Below, one piece after another: positions 51,501 through 64,000 of a stretch of 64,000 bases of DNA. The translations under genes and the position numbers were made by a program. The notes beneath the pieces were generated by a model, which was not told the origin of the DNA, did no database searches, and saw only the letters and a list, made by a program, of their open reading frames with translations. This stretch comes from Strigamia acuminata (Eukaryota; Arthropoda; Chilopoda; Geophilomorpha; Linotaeniidae), in NCBI GenBank assembly GCA_949358305.1, contig OX442315.1:21354427-21418426 (forward strand). Reading direction: 5' to 3'. Each line of letters opens with the position of its first letter. The stretch's first letter is position 1.

Positions 51501-54500
51501 GAGTTAAGCACTCTTCTAGGTAGTTTTAGTGGTCGAGCAAGTGCAGTAAGCGCTTTTTCAAACCGGTTTTCATCGCATATAATAAGATAATCTCTGTTAA
51601 TGTGGAACCGATTATGGACAAGTTGAGTGTTGGTTCAGAAAATAATGGAGATCAAATTTTGTGACTGAGTTTTTGGAAAATCCCATCAATTTTTCATTTG
51701 TGCGTTCAATAATGGGCTGTGACGATATTATTTAATAGTTTTCTGTCATAACAGACAGGTGAATGGATGATGAGCCCACGTGAGCATAGAAGTTGTGTTT
51801 TAAAAAATGCACTCACTCACTGTCAATCATATTAAATAATTTGACCATCTTGCCACTGTCAACTAGGAGGAAGTGGGAAAAGCAGTGCGCACAAAAGCAC
51901 CAACTGTGTCGCTTTCAAGTCCAAATGGCGTCCAATCTATACAAATCAATTTGAACTAAAAGCATTTTCAATACGCCCCTGTACTACACGATTTATTCCA
52001 CCTTCCACCACCATTTTTAAGCTGATTGTGACTAATGTAACAAAAATGGCTGTCTGCGATATTAGGCCATGCAAGGAGCGTCTTGTGGACGCCGTTTTAG
52101 AAGGACCTAATCTTGTTTTGGCACCGAGAACTGTAGAGAGTGGAAACCACATAAAATCCAGTTAGTTGGCTGGCAGATGTTTTCGCCGTAGGAAGCAGCA
52201 CAAAGATAGAGTCAACCAATGCTGCTTAACTTTGCGTTGACCTTGATGTATTGTCGGGAAAAGAGTCTTGTATTTTGATGTGATGGCTCGATCCACCGGG
52301 ATGAATTATCAACATGTTGTGCGCGCGGATTTTGTCGCATCCGTTGTGAGCAGTTTTGTATTCAGTTCGATCTGTGGCTCCTCTGTGCACCATTAGATTT
52401 CTGGACTCGTCATCTCATTTTGATTTCACCGAAATAAGATATATTTCATGTGCTACACCACTGATCCAGTATAATCTACACTAGTCGTTTTACTTGTGCC
52501 CGATTTCCTCTTACAAGTGAATTAAATTTGGGATTTTGCCCAAGCATTTCAACAAATTTCTTCAAAGTTGAAATTGCAATTATTTATTCAGTTTCTCCAT
52601 CTGGCCTTGTGCTCTGGCGTGTCCAGTGTGAATTTTCTACTATAAGTCGCTGAAGAAGTGATTTTCACGAATTATTTACACATTTTGTGCGGGATTTGAA
52701 GGGATTAAGTCCCTTTGAATTCCGTCTACCAATTTCTGATTTATGTAATCCACAGTTCTTCATAATTTCTGATTTTGTTTTGTATTTAAATAGTGAACAA
52801 AGTTTTATGAGGCTCTAAACACGACTGCCATTAAAGTTGACCCAATAACAGTTGGGTTGCATCGATTTGAGGAGCGAGCTGCCATCTATTCAATTTGACC
52901 GATCAGTATCCACCCCCATCCATTGCTGTTAAGGCTCCTTGCAAGGGATTTTCGTGTTGCTAAATCCGTTCGATTCCCGTCCACCACACCTAACAACTGT
53001 ATCCCATGGTACAATGCGCGACCTAGACAACTCCTGGCTACTCTATTTCACTTCCCTCTCCCATCCCGCTCTAAACTTCCGGGTGTGTTGAGAAAAAAAA
53101 TCAATGTTTGTTTGGGTTGGACTGAGAAATATTGTGGCAGTTTCCGTTTATTCCTCAATGAAGACGAATGAAACCTAGGTTTATTCATTTCATTCGACGC
53201 AAAATCTTTTGAGCCAAGATTGATGGGAAGATGGAAGAAGGCGAAAACGAATGTTATTATTTCTAGAACGAGATCTCGCTTTAAAAAAAAAAAAAAAAAT
53301 TATTTAACTCTAGACCAACCTAATCTGAAAACATTTCATAAAAAATAATAAAACTTATAGAAATCCGACATGAAGTGAGACAGGAAAAAAAAAAATATTA
53401 CTTTACATTTTTTTTTCTCTTTCGCTCTCCTTCCACTCATGCAATTTCGTCATCGCGTTCTTTAAGAAAGACAAAAATTCGCTTCGTGCGATGAAGGCAA
53501 TTTTGGCACGCGCCCAATGCTGGTTCCGAACCGACTGCATTGTATTGTTACACCATTGGAAATCAATATCTTGCTATTGTTTTCCTGCTTGATCACTGCC
53601 TCAGCATCTCTTTAATTAAACCAGACGTTCAAAGGGATCGGAAACGACTAAACGAGCAAATACACTGAATGTAACCAACAAATCTGAGAAAATGTAGAAA
53701 ACAGCTGAAACTAAAAGGTCAAAAAAGAGAGCAAAGTCCTTGTTAAATGTTAGGTGACACGGAAGACTTGTTCTCTGTCAGCAATTAACCGTAGACCAAT
53801 CTTTTTCGATCACTAATGAGATTGAATCTCTCCTTCTGTTAATCAGACTCTCATGCATCTAAGTAAAAGCCGCAAATATCGGAAAGAAACTTGAGTCAAA
53901 ATTAATTTAAAATAGTCAAAAAAATTCTACAAAAGTGTGTGTTACATTCTCCCATTTCATTCACATAAACAGAAACGGTTATTTTGCAATGTAAAATTTT
54001 TGTAGAAAAATAAAAATAAAAATAAAAATAAAAAACACTCATTTTGAAAGACTAGACCAACATCTGGTGTTGCAATTAATTGCAAACCCCCACGCATTAC
54101 ACTTTTTCATTCACTTAACTAACTTGTCTTAATGACTCTTCAGCTCATTATTTAACAATGCACCAGCGAAATTTCATAGTCGAAATGCCCTCAACCTCCA
54201 TCCCAAGGGTAATAGCCCTTAATTATAACGGAGCAATTTTTTGGATACCCTTCAACACTCGTATGCATCTCTTGTATCCAGCACAGTGCAGCATCCCACA
54301 ATCCTTTGGGCTAAAACTCATTTGCCTCTGCCGGAAGTGAGGTGGAAAATGTGCCTTGCAAACACGCATTTGCAAATATATGACGATGTCATTTGCACCA
54401 AACCAAGCACTGCAAGCTCGCTTCACAATTAAACCCCGCCCAAAATCACCTTGAATGAAACACAGCAATGTGGAAGGGGAAGATGAGAAATAAAGCTGAG

Positions 54501-57500
54501 GATCAGAAAACGGGAGATAAAAATAATAAATGACAAAAAACCCGATTAATTCAAATTTATCAATTAAATTATGCGTATATTTGTAATACTAAATTTTATA
54601 TATAAAAAATTCGATTAAATCGTGTTAATTTCAAGTGTACGGCAAACTGAATCTGTTTGGCCGCGCGGGATGGGTTTCTGTCGGCCGGCTGGAAAGCTAT
54701 TTTCCGTGCTATTAATTTAGTCGATTTTTCTAACAAATGAGTCATTTGGCATTAAATCAATTAAATAAATTGAGCAAAATAAGACTGATTCGATGTAACC
54801 AGAATTAATTTGAACTGAAATTGCAAATTACAGCAGAAACTTAACAATCGATCTAAAATCAGACTGAAAAGTAAATCCATGCGAAAATTTGAAGAAAAAC
54901 GACCATTCTCATGAATTATTGAAAGACGGATTAACAAAAAATTCGGTTGTCAGCCTGTGATGCGAAAGAGGAAAAAAAATCTTATTTCCTGTCTTCTACG
55001 AGAAGAAAAATAAATAAAAAACGAAATAATCAGTTGGATCCATTCAACCTTGCGTGCACCTAATATTAGAATGGAGAAAAATGTATTTTTAGCAAAAAAT
55101 AAAAATAAAATTTTAATGTGGCTTATTTCAATGGAGAAATTATGAACATTTATTTTTGATGCGCAAATTCAATTGTTCATTCGGCATGCGTTGATAGGTT
55201 ACCGATTATACGGTTCAAAGGTGAAGATTTAATATTCATGTTGTTATGGTGTGATGTACGATCGTCCTACAATCAAAGTGACAAGCAAGTGAAAACCAAA
55301 CAACCATCCATTAGCTATAAACATTGGCCAGGGTTCATTACAGAATCATGTTTCCTCGAGGGAAGGAAACAGCAAAACAAATGAAAAATAAAAAGTTTTT
55401 GTGATTACATTTTTGTCTAAAAAAATGTTACAATCTATCACAATAAAGCCAAAAAAAAATAAAAAATAAAAAATGTAAAATAAAATATATACCTGTTTAA
55501 AAATTGATTTAAATAAATAATAAAAAATAATAAAAAAAAATTGCTATAAATATTTTTCCGAGTAGCGAACACTGCAAGAGTGGACACTTTTTGTGATTCT
55601 TTATTGGAACTTCGTTTCAATTCGATTTCACCCAATTTTCCCCTTAATTTAATACAAAATAAATTTAATTTTAAAAGCGTGCGCACGTAAACTATAAAAA
55701 AGTAAAAATTGCAAAAAAAAATAAAAAAATAAATAAAAAAAATAAAAAATAAATAAATACCGGTACTCAATTTCATGGATGAAATCACGTATATTTTAAC
55801 TGCTCTGCATTAACGCCTTTGAATTACATTTTCACTTTTTCCCGTATAGATTTCCGGTGGATAAGTATCGTCACTTTCCCACAACACGATATAATTTCTG
55901 AATCCTGTCATGCGCACATATGTGTCGCTTGTTGACAGCTTTCTCCGCTGCTCAAATTGCATTAAGTGGAACTACATGGATTTGCAATCTGCCCCCGATC
56001 AGCAACGATGGCTGCTCTGCGCAGCACACGAACGTAATGTGAAACTTGGGAAAGTACAAAGTGACTTTTTAAACTTTTTATTCCTTTTTATTTATTTTTA
56101 TTATTAAATTCACTACAAAAAAAATCCACAAAAACACCCAAGCCTCAGTTAAGACTTCAGCACATGCGCAGTAAGTATTTTCGTGGATTTAACAGAGCTC
56201 AGTGTTATCTCATCTCTCCCCATACAGATGAGAAGAACGCAATGCAGTTCTCAGTCTCAACGGTACTGACGCATTATTACAGTACAAACAACACTTAAAA
56301 CCTGCTTCTAATACATTTCCACCAATCAGATACAACCGTTCCTTTCAAATCACGACCAGCACTCCCCTATCACCAACAAACAACTAAAAGTCTAAAAAGA
56401 AACGCATTACTATTAAATGTCCAAATTGTCGGCTGTTGGCGCCTTGCTATTCACTCACTAAATAGCTATTTCCAGAAGGAAAGGAAAAGTCCTCGGGAGA
56501 AGAAAATCTAATTTAGATTAACAAATAACAGTACATGCAATCCAACAAATCACAAAGTGACATAACTTAATTCTTTTCTCCTTGCAGTAAACAAGACACT
56601 CAGGCTGACAATGATTTCGAGAGAAGAATTGACATTGCGAAACGACGCTACTGTATTCTCGCCGTCATAAATGTCGAGTGGATGTCGATTTTCGAAATTT
56701 AAATTGTGCAGGTGTTGTATAATGTCTCGCTATTTCTCAATTCAATTTCCCTTTCAGTTTTCCAACTAAACATTGCCATTTATTTATGATTGTAAAAATC
56801 TCCAAATAGGAATTTTTTACATTTTCAACTCAATTTGACTGCAGAATGCATTATTCAATCTCTTTCCCTTTCTCTCTCTCTCTCTCTTTCGCTCTTTCTA
56901 GATTGAAATATTTGAAAAATAAACAGATTTTCCGATATGACCAATCGTTTTCTATAATTTGTGCCAATATTGACATCACTAGAATTTTTCTTCCTCAAAT
57001 AAAATTTTAAAAACGCTTTTAATTCCAACTTGATGGAAATAAAACTTACATGCATTTCCTTTTCTCAAATTGAAAAGTCTCTCTCGCTCTCTAGTCTCTA
57101 CCATCGTTCCCCATTCTATTAAATAAAACCAAACAAATTTTCTTCAATTTAGCTTTAAGCTATATACGGAATTGCGTTTTTGTGCATCACTTTTCCGCTT
57201 GCTGCATGCGTACAATTATTTACTGAAGTAATTTAAATTTCTTAAAGAAACTGCGATAAGGGTTTTAATTTCAGCTGCCCACAAACGGATGGTGGTTACA
57301 CTTATTGCCCCTGCACGAATAATGAAAAAGAGATAGAAAACAAAATAAAAACATGTGAATTTATTTGACAACTTGCAAGTTGACCCCAAACACAATCTCT
57401 TATTCATGTTTCACGCACCAAATAGATTTTGACAACACTCAACAATGAGGCTGCAACAAAAAAATCCATCAATTTCAATTTGAATGCATTAAAATACAAA

Positions 57501-57829
57501 ATTCGTGTAAAACTTATTACTCGTGTCGAAATTCGTATACAATATTATCTAATGCACTTTCGATCGGAAGAGTTGAAATGCTGGAAAAACCCAACTGGCA
57601 TGACATGTATATTAAATGATTTCATAATTAAAGAGAAGAAATCCGTGCTATACATACGGTATGATCATTACTGCTTTGGAAATCTGCTGCAATTTCGATT
57701 TAAATTCTTCGACCATTAACAAAAAAAAAAAAAAAAAAAATCAAGCACTTCCTTTCAATTTGAAATTAACCCGCCAGAGGGCAATTCATTTTATTACGAT
57801 GTAAAACAGAAACAAAATATTTTTTTCCC

Positions 57830-57860
<31 letters not shown>

Positions 57861-60606
57861 TTTCAAAAATAAAAATTTAGCGGAATAATTCTCAGCGACA
57901 GAAGTCAATCACGCGCATCGATTACGCTGCCCGAGCCAACTCGACTGCGTATCACAGTATCATAGTCTCAAGACTCCCGAGGCACCGGCGCGAGTCTAAC
58001 GCCAGTGGGACCTTCCAACCAGAAGTGGCCGTCTAATGAAGAGCTCTTTTCATTTTTTCTCTTTCCTTTCTCTTTCCACGCCTTTTATCGCAAAGTGATG
58101 AAAATCCAGGACAAATGAAGAGACATCTCTATAAAAACCACATTAGATTTCGAACATCCGAACACTAAAACCCGCAGTAAAAACTTTAAACGCACCAATT
58201 AACTTTTCCAAGCGTCTTCATATGCTTAACATACATTTTTTAACACTCCAAGACACTGTCGAAAATTCGTGATTGGTAAATTTAAAGCTGTGCGCAGGAA
58301 ATGCAAGTGAAAGAGGATAGGCCTAACAGCTTGTCATGATGAAGAACAACATGATGTGAAGGGAATCTCGGGAGAATCTCCAAAATGGGATTAGAATGGA
58401 AATCAATATGGAGAGCCATCCTTCTCCAACTTTTCTCCTCCAGAAAGGGACCGATAATACGAATTAGCCAAAAAACCCACGTGAAATAATAATGTCGTCT
58501 AAGTGGCGAGCAAGATGGAGGCGGTGGCGCACTGGAATCAATGAAATAGCCACTCATCTTTTAACAGACTGAATTAAACCCAATTGAATGGCCTTGCAGT
58601 CGTATTGATGCCACTAGCCACACACAACTTCCTTCAATCCCCTTTACGACTGCCCTCCATGGCCACATCCCAAAGGGTATTCGACTTACTGATCTCCATT
58701 CTTTCTTGGCCCGCATTGCCAATTGCATTATCTCCTCCAAATAAGTCGAAACCATTTAAAGATTTAAGTGATGGGGGGAAAAAATAAAACAAAAGTGGCA
58801 CGACATTTCTGCCATTTGCTTTTGTACTCGGAGATCAATGGAAGAGAATAAGGGAAAATCCAATGGGAGATGGAAGTTGTGAAGAGCGTGAAAAAGCCAT
58901 CCATCCATTCACACACACAACACACACTGCAGTAATAGTGAATTTTGTGAGCCACGTCCAATGCTATTTGCTATATACTACACATGTGCAAAATGTACAA
59001 ATGTAAAAATCACATTTTATGCGTATTATCAGGTGGTAAATGTGATCCAATTTGCAAAGCGCGTTATTAAACTCATCAACATGAATATGAACTAATAAGC
59101 TAACTCAATACAAAAGGATTAATTTCCTCCGGACTGGAACCCGCAGTGAAATCTTTTGTAATTGTTCTGCTTTTATTAACCGGTAAAATATTAAAATAGC
59201 GGTTTTGCGACTCAATTTATTGATCAGTCCCTATAGAAATTGCACCGTTTTAAGCGAAATAACTTTCTATTTTCCTTGTTTTGCGCAGATATTTCAGCCA
59301 AATCGATGCTTTCTAATCTGTACAAACTTGCTCTGTGATTTTTATTTATTTATTTATTGAGAAAGATACTCCGCTGGGAAAGTAAAGACAAGTATAAGGA
59401 GGAGAATTTCACCGTTGTCATCTTAAAAGATGATATTGCCGACGTTGCAATAATTCGGAAAGAGTGTTGGATCAAGGTTGTGCCTTTGTTTTTCATGGAT
59501 TTCAACGTTCTGGAACAAAAAATTTCCTTCTCATTTCATTTCATTGCAATTCATTCTTTTGTTTTAATTCTTAATTTTTAATTTTTATAATTGACAATAT
59601 TGAATTATAAATTTGCACATGTTTACATGATTTATTACATTTGTTCAATTGGCCGTCAAATTAAAAAACTTTTTTTACAATTTGACAGAAATTTAATCTT
59701 TAAACGGTATAAGTACGTCCAAAATAAACTGATAAGGTACACCTAGAAGCACATAAGCACGGTATCTAAGTTCTTCACTTTATTAAAGCAGAAGTTTATT
59801 ACTCGCCTTATTATTGCATTCATCTCGAAAAAAAAAGCACTCAAATCCTTGTGATTACCGTACACTCAAACGAATGTAATCCCTAGTAATTTTCATTTAA
59901 TTAATGCAAACTTTTTCTTAAAATCCGTCTACCGTTTGCATTTCCAAGGAGTTCACTGTGGCGTCTTCGTTAAAACTCGTATTTGATCTGCAAGTCAATT
60001 CCATTTGAAAAATTCCGTCGCAAGATCTCCTGAAGCCTTGAATCAACAAACACAAGAACCTCCAATTTAATATCAAAGGAAAAGAGAAAAAAAAAATCCG
60101 CAAAAAATAAAAAACCAACAAAAACATCCAAATTGGTACCCCCCACTGAATATTGATACGTCTATATCATTATCGCCATCATTTCCTAATGAATTTCATT
60201 CTAAACTTCCTCATTTCGAGAGGAAACAATTTCTTGATAATACACAAACACCTACAACAACTTTCTTCATCATCAACAGGAAACAAGCTAATAGCTTTTG
60301 TATTTGCAATCCACTCAGGTGTAAATAAAAGATGAAGCACTTTTTTTTATTACTTTTAAAAGCCAAAAAAAAAAGAACAAAAAAAAGAAACAATATTACA
60401 CAACCATTGTTTTCTTTCTAATCTTTTTAAACCTGCAGAAAAGCGTTTCTGTGCTCGTATATTATTTTCTCCGTGCAATTCTCAAGCAAACAAGCAATTT
60501 TTAAGAAACATAAAAGTCAAATCCACGAGTGAATTGTGTTTTATATTCCCAGCAGACGACACGCATCTGACCGGCCTTGCTTCCCCTTGCGCACAACGTC
60601 ACTTAC
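48550..60606. other. Non-coding stretch right of the retrotransposon
   Basis: No intact gene is supported on either strand. Contents: a decayed integrase-like fragment (about 51390-52150); a palindromic TGACGTCA at 50075; simple repeats, including (TC)n near 50789-50804, (AAAAT)n at 54006-54035 and (TC)n at 56871-56888; A tracts of 20 and 29 bases at 57721-57740 and 57830-57858; and an A/T-rich block at 55440-55760. If the upstream exon candidates at 60.6-61.0 kb belong to complexin, this is its 5' intron. Confidence 0.4.
51390..52152 (-). pseudogene. Decayed retrotransposon fragment, integrase-like
   Basis: Conceptual translation of the minus strand gives short stretches in shifting frames that resemble a Gypsy-type integrase region: a HFLLVDSGKMVKLFNM-like piece, then an IIERTNEKLM-like piece, then an open run of about 80 codons to a stop near 51380. 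Stops and frameshifts separate them. The order agrees with an integrase core followed by a polyprotein tail. The resemblance is by eye and partial; another retroelement class is possible. No LTRs were seen around it. Confidence 0.33.
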
Positions 60607-60679
60607 TTCACTGCAGCTCACGTTTCCCTCACTTTTGGTAATTTCCACACAGTCGGCTGACGCCACCTGCAGAGCCGAT
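60607..60679 (-). other. Candidate second non-coding exon
   Basis: 73 bases on the minus strand lie between TTTTTCTTTCACAAG, a pyrimidine-rich acceptor, and AGTGAA followed by GTAAGT, a consensus donor. The frames contain stops and no supported start, so it would be a 5' UTR exon, possibly linked to the 60973 exon and to complexin. Based on splice-site pattern only. Confidence 0.28.
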
Positions 60680-60972
60680 CTTGTGAAAGAAAAATTCCCT
60701 TAATTCAAGTACGGTAGTGTTCGAAGTGTACGAGCCGCTGATAACGATAGACTCATTTTAAAATCCATTTGCGTGCAAATGTGCGTTCGCAGGTCCCCCG
60801 ACAACCAGTCGTATTTGGCCTCGTAGTTTATACATCAAACGCAAGTTCGATAACGCTTTCATCGTTGCGAGTATCAAATTCAAACGTTACAATGTTCTTC
60901 CGAGATATGTAGTGAGGGATTATCGGCTATTTTAAATGTACACAGTAAATAAAAAGAACGAAAATGCTTTAC

Positions 60973-61100
60973 CTCGATTCTCGCCGCTGCAGACTTCATT
61001 GACTTGCACTCCTACGACATCAGGCGGAAAATTAAAAAACATTACCGGAAGTGAAGTGACCTCTACCGACAAAAATTAACTTCACAGTTCACGACAGTGG
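60973..61100 (-). other. Candidate first exon / promoter region between the two genes
   Basis: On the minus strand a GC-richer stretch ends CGAG followed by a GTAAAG donor at 60972. It contains CACTTCCGGT, an ETS-type promoter motif. The region begins only 250 bases or so after the stop of the acyltransferase gene, so it is a natural place for the promoter and first non-coding exon of the next minus-strand gene, which would be complexin. The upstream boundary given is arbitrary. No conserved coding potential. Confidence 0.28.
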
Positions 61101-61349
61101 GACAGTATAAAATTTGAATTAAACCACGACCTGAACACTCATTTTAAACCTGTTATGGGAAATATAATTAACTTTTATTCTAAGCCTACGTAAAAAAAAG
61201 TTAGATGCCTTCTCAACGTCTGCGAATACAACAATGTACATATTTTTTTCCCTTTCTAATTGCCTTACTACAAAAATAAGTTTGTTTTTTAAACTCGCAT
61301 ATTCTTCGCAGTTCTGTACATTTACTTAAACAAAAAAAAATTGAATAAC

Positions 61350-61355
61350 TTTATT
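61350..61355 (-). terminator. AATAAA overlapping the GPAM stop codon
   Basis: The minus strand reads CAATAAAG across the end of the gene. The TAA stop (61351-61353) lies inside the hexamer AATAAA (61350-61355). A T-rich stretch follows about 15 bases later. If used, the 3' UTR would be only 15-30 bases. A second AATAAA at 61174-61179 offers a more usual alternative. Confidence 0.5.
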
Positions 61356-64000
61356 GCTTAAATTCTTCGATTGTTTCAATTATTTCCACTAGTCTCTCCT
61401 CGTCGTCATAGTTCTCGGACAAGTATAACAATTTGACGTTGTCGTGGACACAACTTTCTATAACTTTCCAATTCTCGAATAGTTTTGCTGCATTTTGTAG
61501 AGCATCGGCAGATAAACTCTCGGCTTTAAATGAAAAAAAAAAGAAAAATACTAATTATTAATAAACTAGAAAACAAAAAGCTATTTTAAATTCAATTTAT
61601 ACCATGGATTACTAAGCCTGCTGCAATCTTATTAGAAATAGAAAGTCGTGTACGCTTTAAGAATTCTTTTTCTTCCATTTGTACTTGCAGGAGGAGAGAG
61701 AGATTGCAGGCAAACAACCAGTACGATTCGATAATCGGGCTTAAAATTTTGGAATAAAATTCTAACTTGTCTAATGCATCATCCAACAAGTTGACCTAAA
61801 AGAAATTTAATATATATTAATTAATAATAATAATATATATATATATATATACATATTTTCTACTCGAGATATTATTTCCATTTTTATACCTTCAACTTTT
61901 GATCAACAAATTCATCATCTTCATCCTCAGAATGATCCTCATCATACTCTAACGATGATACAAATCTCCGTGCCCATGCTTTTTGGGCATTGTCGCACAC
62001 TTCGACCTTAAAAAAACAAATCAAAAAAACAAACCAAGTAAACTATTCAAACAAACCTCACTTACGGGTGATAAAATTTCACTACTAATGAAATTTTCAA
62101 TTGTTTTGATGATATTCGATTCGAGACCTGAACAAAACTATTTAAATTAAAAAAAAATTAATAAACATTAATGAACAACATCAAGCTTAAACAACTAACA
62201 GGAGTAAAGATGAAGTCATATTGAAGAATATCACAAAGTAATTTCGCCTTTGCCTCAAGTTTCTCTCTAGAAATCACAAGTTTGCTGTCGCAATCCCTTA
62301 ATGACGGTAGATCTTCCTCAACTAGCGCATGCACAGCTGCAGCTGCAATTAAATAAATTAATAAAATTAATCCAAATATTTTCATTTGGTCCTATAATAA
62401 AATGTACCTAGCACGCCGTCCATGAGAAAAGCGGACAAAACAACATTAGAATAATAAGCCAACTCTATGACATGAGGTAGATCAGTCACCGGTTTGAGTA
62501 CAACGATTTGAGCCTTTACATCTTCTACCGGGGTCTCCATAGGAACTTTGTGTTCCTCGATCAGATTAGGACCCATAATAGAGATGGCATGCTCCACAAC
62601 TTGACGTGCATCTCCATCAAATCCCACGTCTCGTCCTCGCTGTCGAATTTCCTCAAGAAGCCATGTCATCGCATGGATGATTTGTTGTTTAGTGCCTCCT
62701 TGACGGAATTTATTCAGAAGTAAAAACGAAAATAAATTCGTGGTCATTATCGACATACAATGAGTTGCATCTAAATTGATCCAAATTAAGATATTAAAAT
62801 ATTACGTTTACACACAATAAAAATATTTTCACCATAAGTGACATGTTCAGCCATATACTTGACCAACTGTCTTCGATTTTCTGCGTCGGCCGCACTGGAC
62901 GAAGCGGACGTAGACTCGCAATCGTGTTTACTCAACGACAAGTCGGGAGAGATCAGCATCCTCGTATTCGCCACACCAATTCCTTCAGCTTGAATAGACT
63001 GCATCAATTCCTACAAAATAAAAATAAATATTTATGTCCGTTTTCTCTTTAAATTGCATTTCAATGTATATTTACGGTAAGTGAAAATGGTTGGGCAAAA
63101 TCTACCCGAACATGTCCAAAATTCGAATTGATAACTCGCCAAAATGCTCTAAAAACCGAGCTCAAACTTTCCATTTGCTTTGGATTACCCTACAAAAACA
63201 CCTTCATTTATAAACAGTTTAAAATCTCACTTGTAAAATTAACCAATTGCTCAGATAAGAAATTTCCATCCATAATTTTTTCGTAATTAATAGCAACAGG
63301 AACAATTAAAGCATCCGCTATAGAGCCATCCAAATATGTATCCACAATAACGCTTAAAAGGCCTCCTTTTGGTATACAAGATTTTCCAGTCCGGGATCTC
63401 CCACCTTCGATAAAAAACTCCAGATTATGTCCAGCGCGAAGAGAGTTCTCCACATACTGAAAACAAATTCATTAATTCTCAATTAAACATTTTATTATTA
63501 ACATAATTATTTTCATAACGTACAGTATGTAAGATCGCTTTGTAGACATGGTCGTTGTGGCCTGATGGACAGGTCATTTTGCGTTTGATGTAAAAAGCTC
63601 CAAGACCTCGAAGTAGACGACTGAAAATTATTCACAAATTTTACAAAGAGATTATATTATTTGTACAGTATTTTTAAAACAGGTGCCGTTTTATAATAAT
63701 TAAAACGTGCGCATAAAATCATACACGTGGAGCTTTAAATTTCGCCAGTGCTTACCCGATTATGGGAATTCGCAAATTGTCACCGGCAGCCACTAACGGT
63801 GCTTTAATTTTATTGTTGACTAAAATAAAGGTAACTAAGATGTAATCCAAATGACTGCGGTGAAGAGGGATGAATATTAGTGGAAGAGATGCCTATAAAA
63901 AATAAAACCATTAGATATCTTACAAAACAGAATAAATTAAAGTAAAATATACTTTGCTAGCACGTTTTATAATCTCCAATTGACCTTTATGGACTTGAAC
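61351..64000 (-). CDS. GPAM: Glycerol-3-phosphate acyltransferase 1, mitochondrial type (3' part, 12 exons)
   Basis: Transfers an acyl group from acyl-CoA to sn-glycerol-3-phosphate, the first step of glycerolipid synthesis, at the outer mitochondrial membrane. Exons: 63953-64000 (partial), 63756-63892, 63524-63620, 63244-63456, 63076-63189, 62833-63010, 62408-62770, 62200-62342, 62066-62137, 61890-62006, 61603-61795 and 61351-61523. All have GT-AG borders and matching phases, for 615 residues. Motif I is HRSHLD (catalytic His/Asp), followed by VAAGDNLRIPI; motif II lies near GAFYIKRK; motif III is FFIEGGRSRTGK; motif IV is IVPVAINY; then VRVDFAQPFSL, typical of GPAM rather than peroxisomal GNPAT. 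Two membrane segments fit those of GPAT1: ELAYYSNVVLSAFLMDGVL and the SPIIESYWLFACNLSLLL region. Compared with the roughly 828-residue mammalian enzyme, about 200 N-terminal residues lie beyond the window. An acidic EDEDDE insert sits near the C-terminal third. Confidence 0.95.
61833..61851 (+). repeat. (AT)n microsatellite in a GPAM intron
   Basis: About nine AT units follow TTAATAATAATA, inside the 94-bp intron between the exons at 61890-62006 and 61603-61795. Likely length-polymorphic; no function suggested. Confidence 0.75.

Noticed and set aside
52966-52985. TTCGATTCCCG resembling a tRNA B box
   Set aside because: The flanking bases cannot form a T stem, and no A box or acceptor stem is present upstream.
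62108-62127. Alternative GPAM exon start at 62127 (CAG acceptor)
   Set aside because: It breaks the reading phase. The acceptor at 62138-62139 keeps the frame and restores a family-like FTPFCSGLE stretch.
61603-63456. Acyltransferase as peroxisomal GNPAT
   Set aside because: Motifs such as VRVDFAQPFSL, the DNLRIPI block and the two C-terminal membrane segments match the GPAM branch.

Overview
The window is animal nuclear DNA. It is AT-rich, with single genes cut into exons by GT-AG introns and long non-coding stretches. Two genes are recognised with confidence, both on the minus strand, so they lie head to tail. The arthropod-type complexin ends in a CaaX box, and the introns of the second gene are very short (54-135 bp). 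Together these suggest an arthropod, plausibly a small-genome crustacean of the Daphnia kind; that species-level guess is inference.

Left part (about 1-40 kb): the complexin gene, a presynaptic SNARE regulator. Four coding exons (27168-27222, 2620-2786, 1799-1937, 1555-1628) join in phase to encode 144 residues. The first coding intron is 24.4 kb. Well-formed non-coding exon candidates lie upstream at 38684-38758, 60607-60679 and ending at 60973. If they belong to complexin, the transcription unit is close to 60 kb and starts just after the neighbouring gene ends. The introns contain simple repeats, several palindromic CRE sites and decayed transposon scraps, and no other gene I could support.

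Middle (40721-48545): a complete, young LTR retrotransposon on the minus strand. Its two 1485-bp LTRs look identical and are flanked by the 4-bp duplication ACTT. It has a tRNA-Pro-like primer binding site and a purine-rich tract. Its single long reading frame (1243 codons if uninterrupted) has no recognisable protease, reverse transcriptase, RNase H or integrase. That frame is broken by a 632-bp piggyBac-like TTAA element which carries a 426-bp fold-back hairpin. The result is a transposon inside a transposon, probably inside a host gene intron.

Right part: 48.5-60.6 kb is non-coding, with a decayed integrase-like fragment around 51.4-52.2 kb. From 61351 to the window edge lies the 3' part (12 exons, 615 residues) of a mitochondrial-type glycerol-3-phosphate acyltransferase (GPAT1/GPAM), which acts at the first step of glycerolipid synthesis. 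Its stop codon is embedded in an AATAAA signal. The two host genes have no evident functional link.
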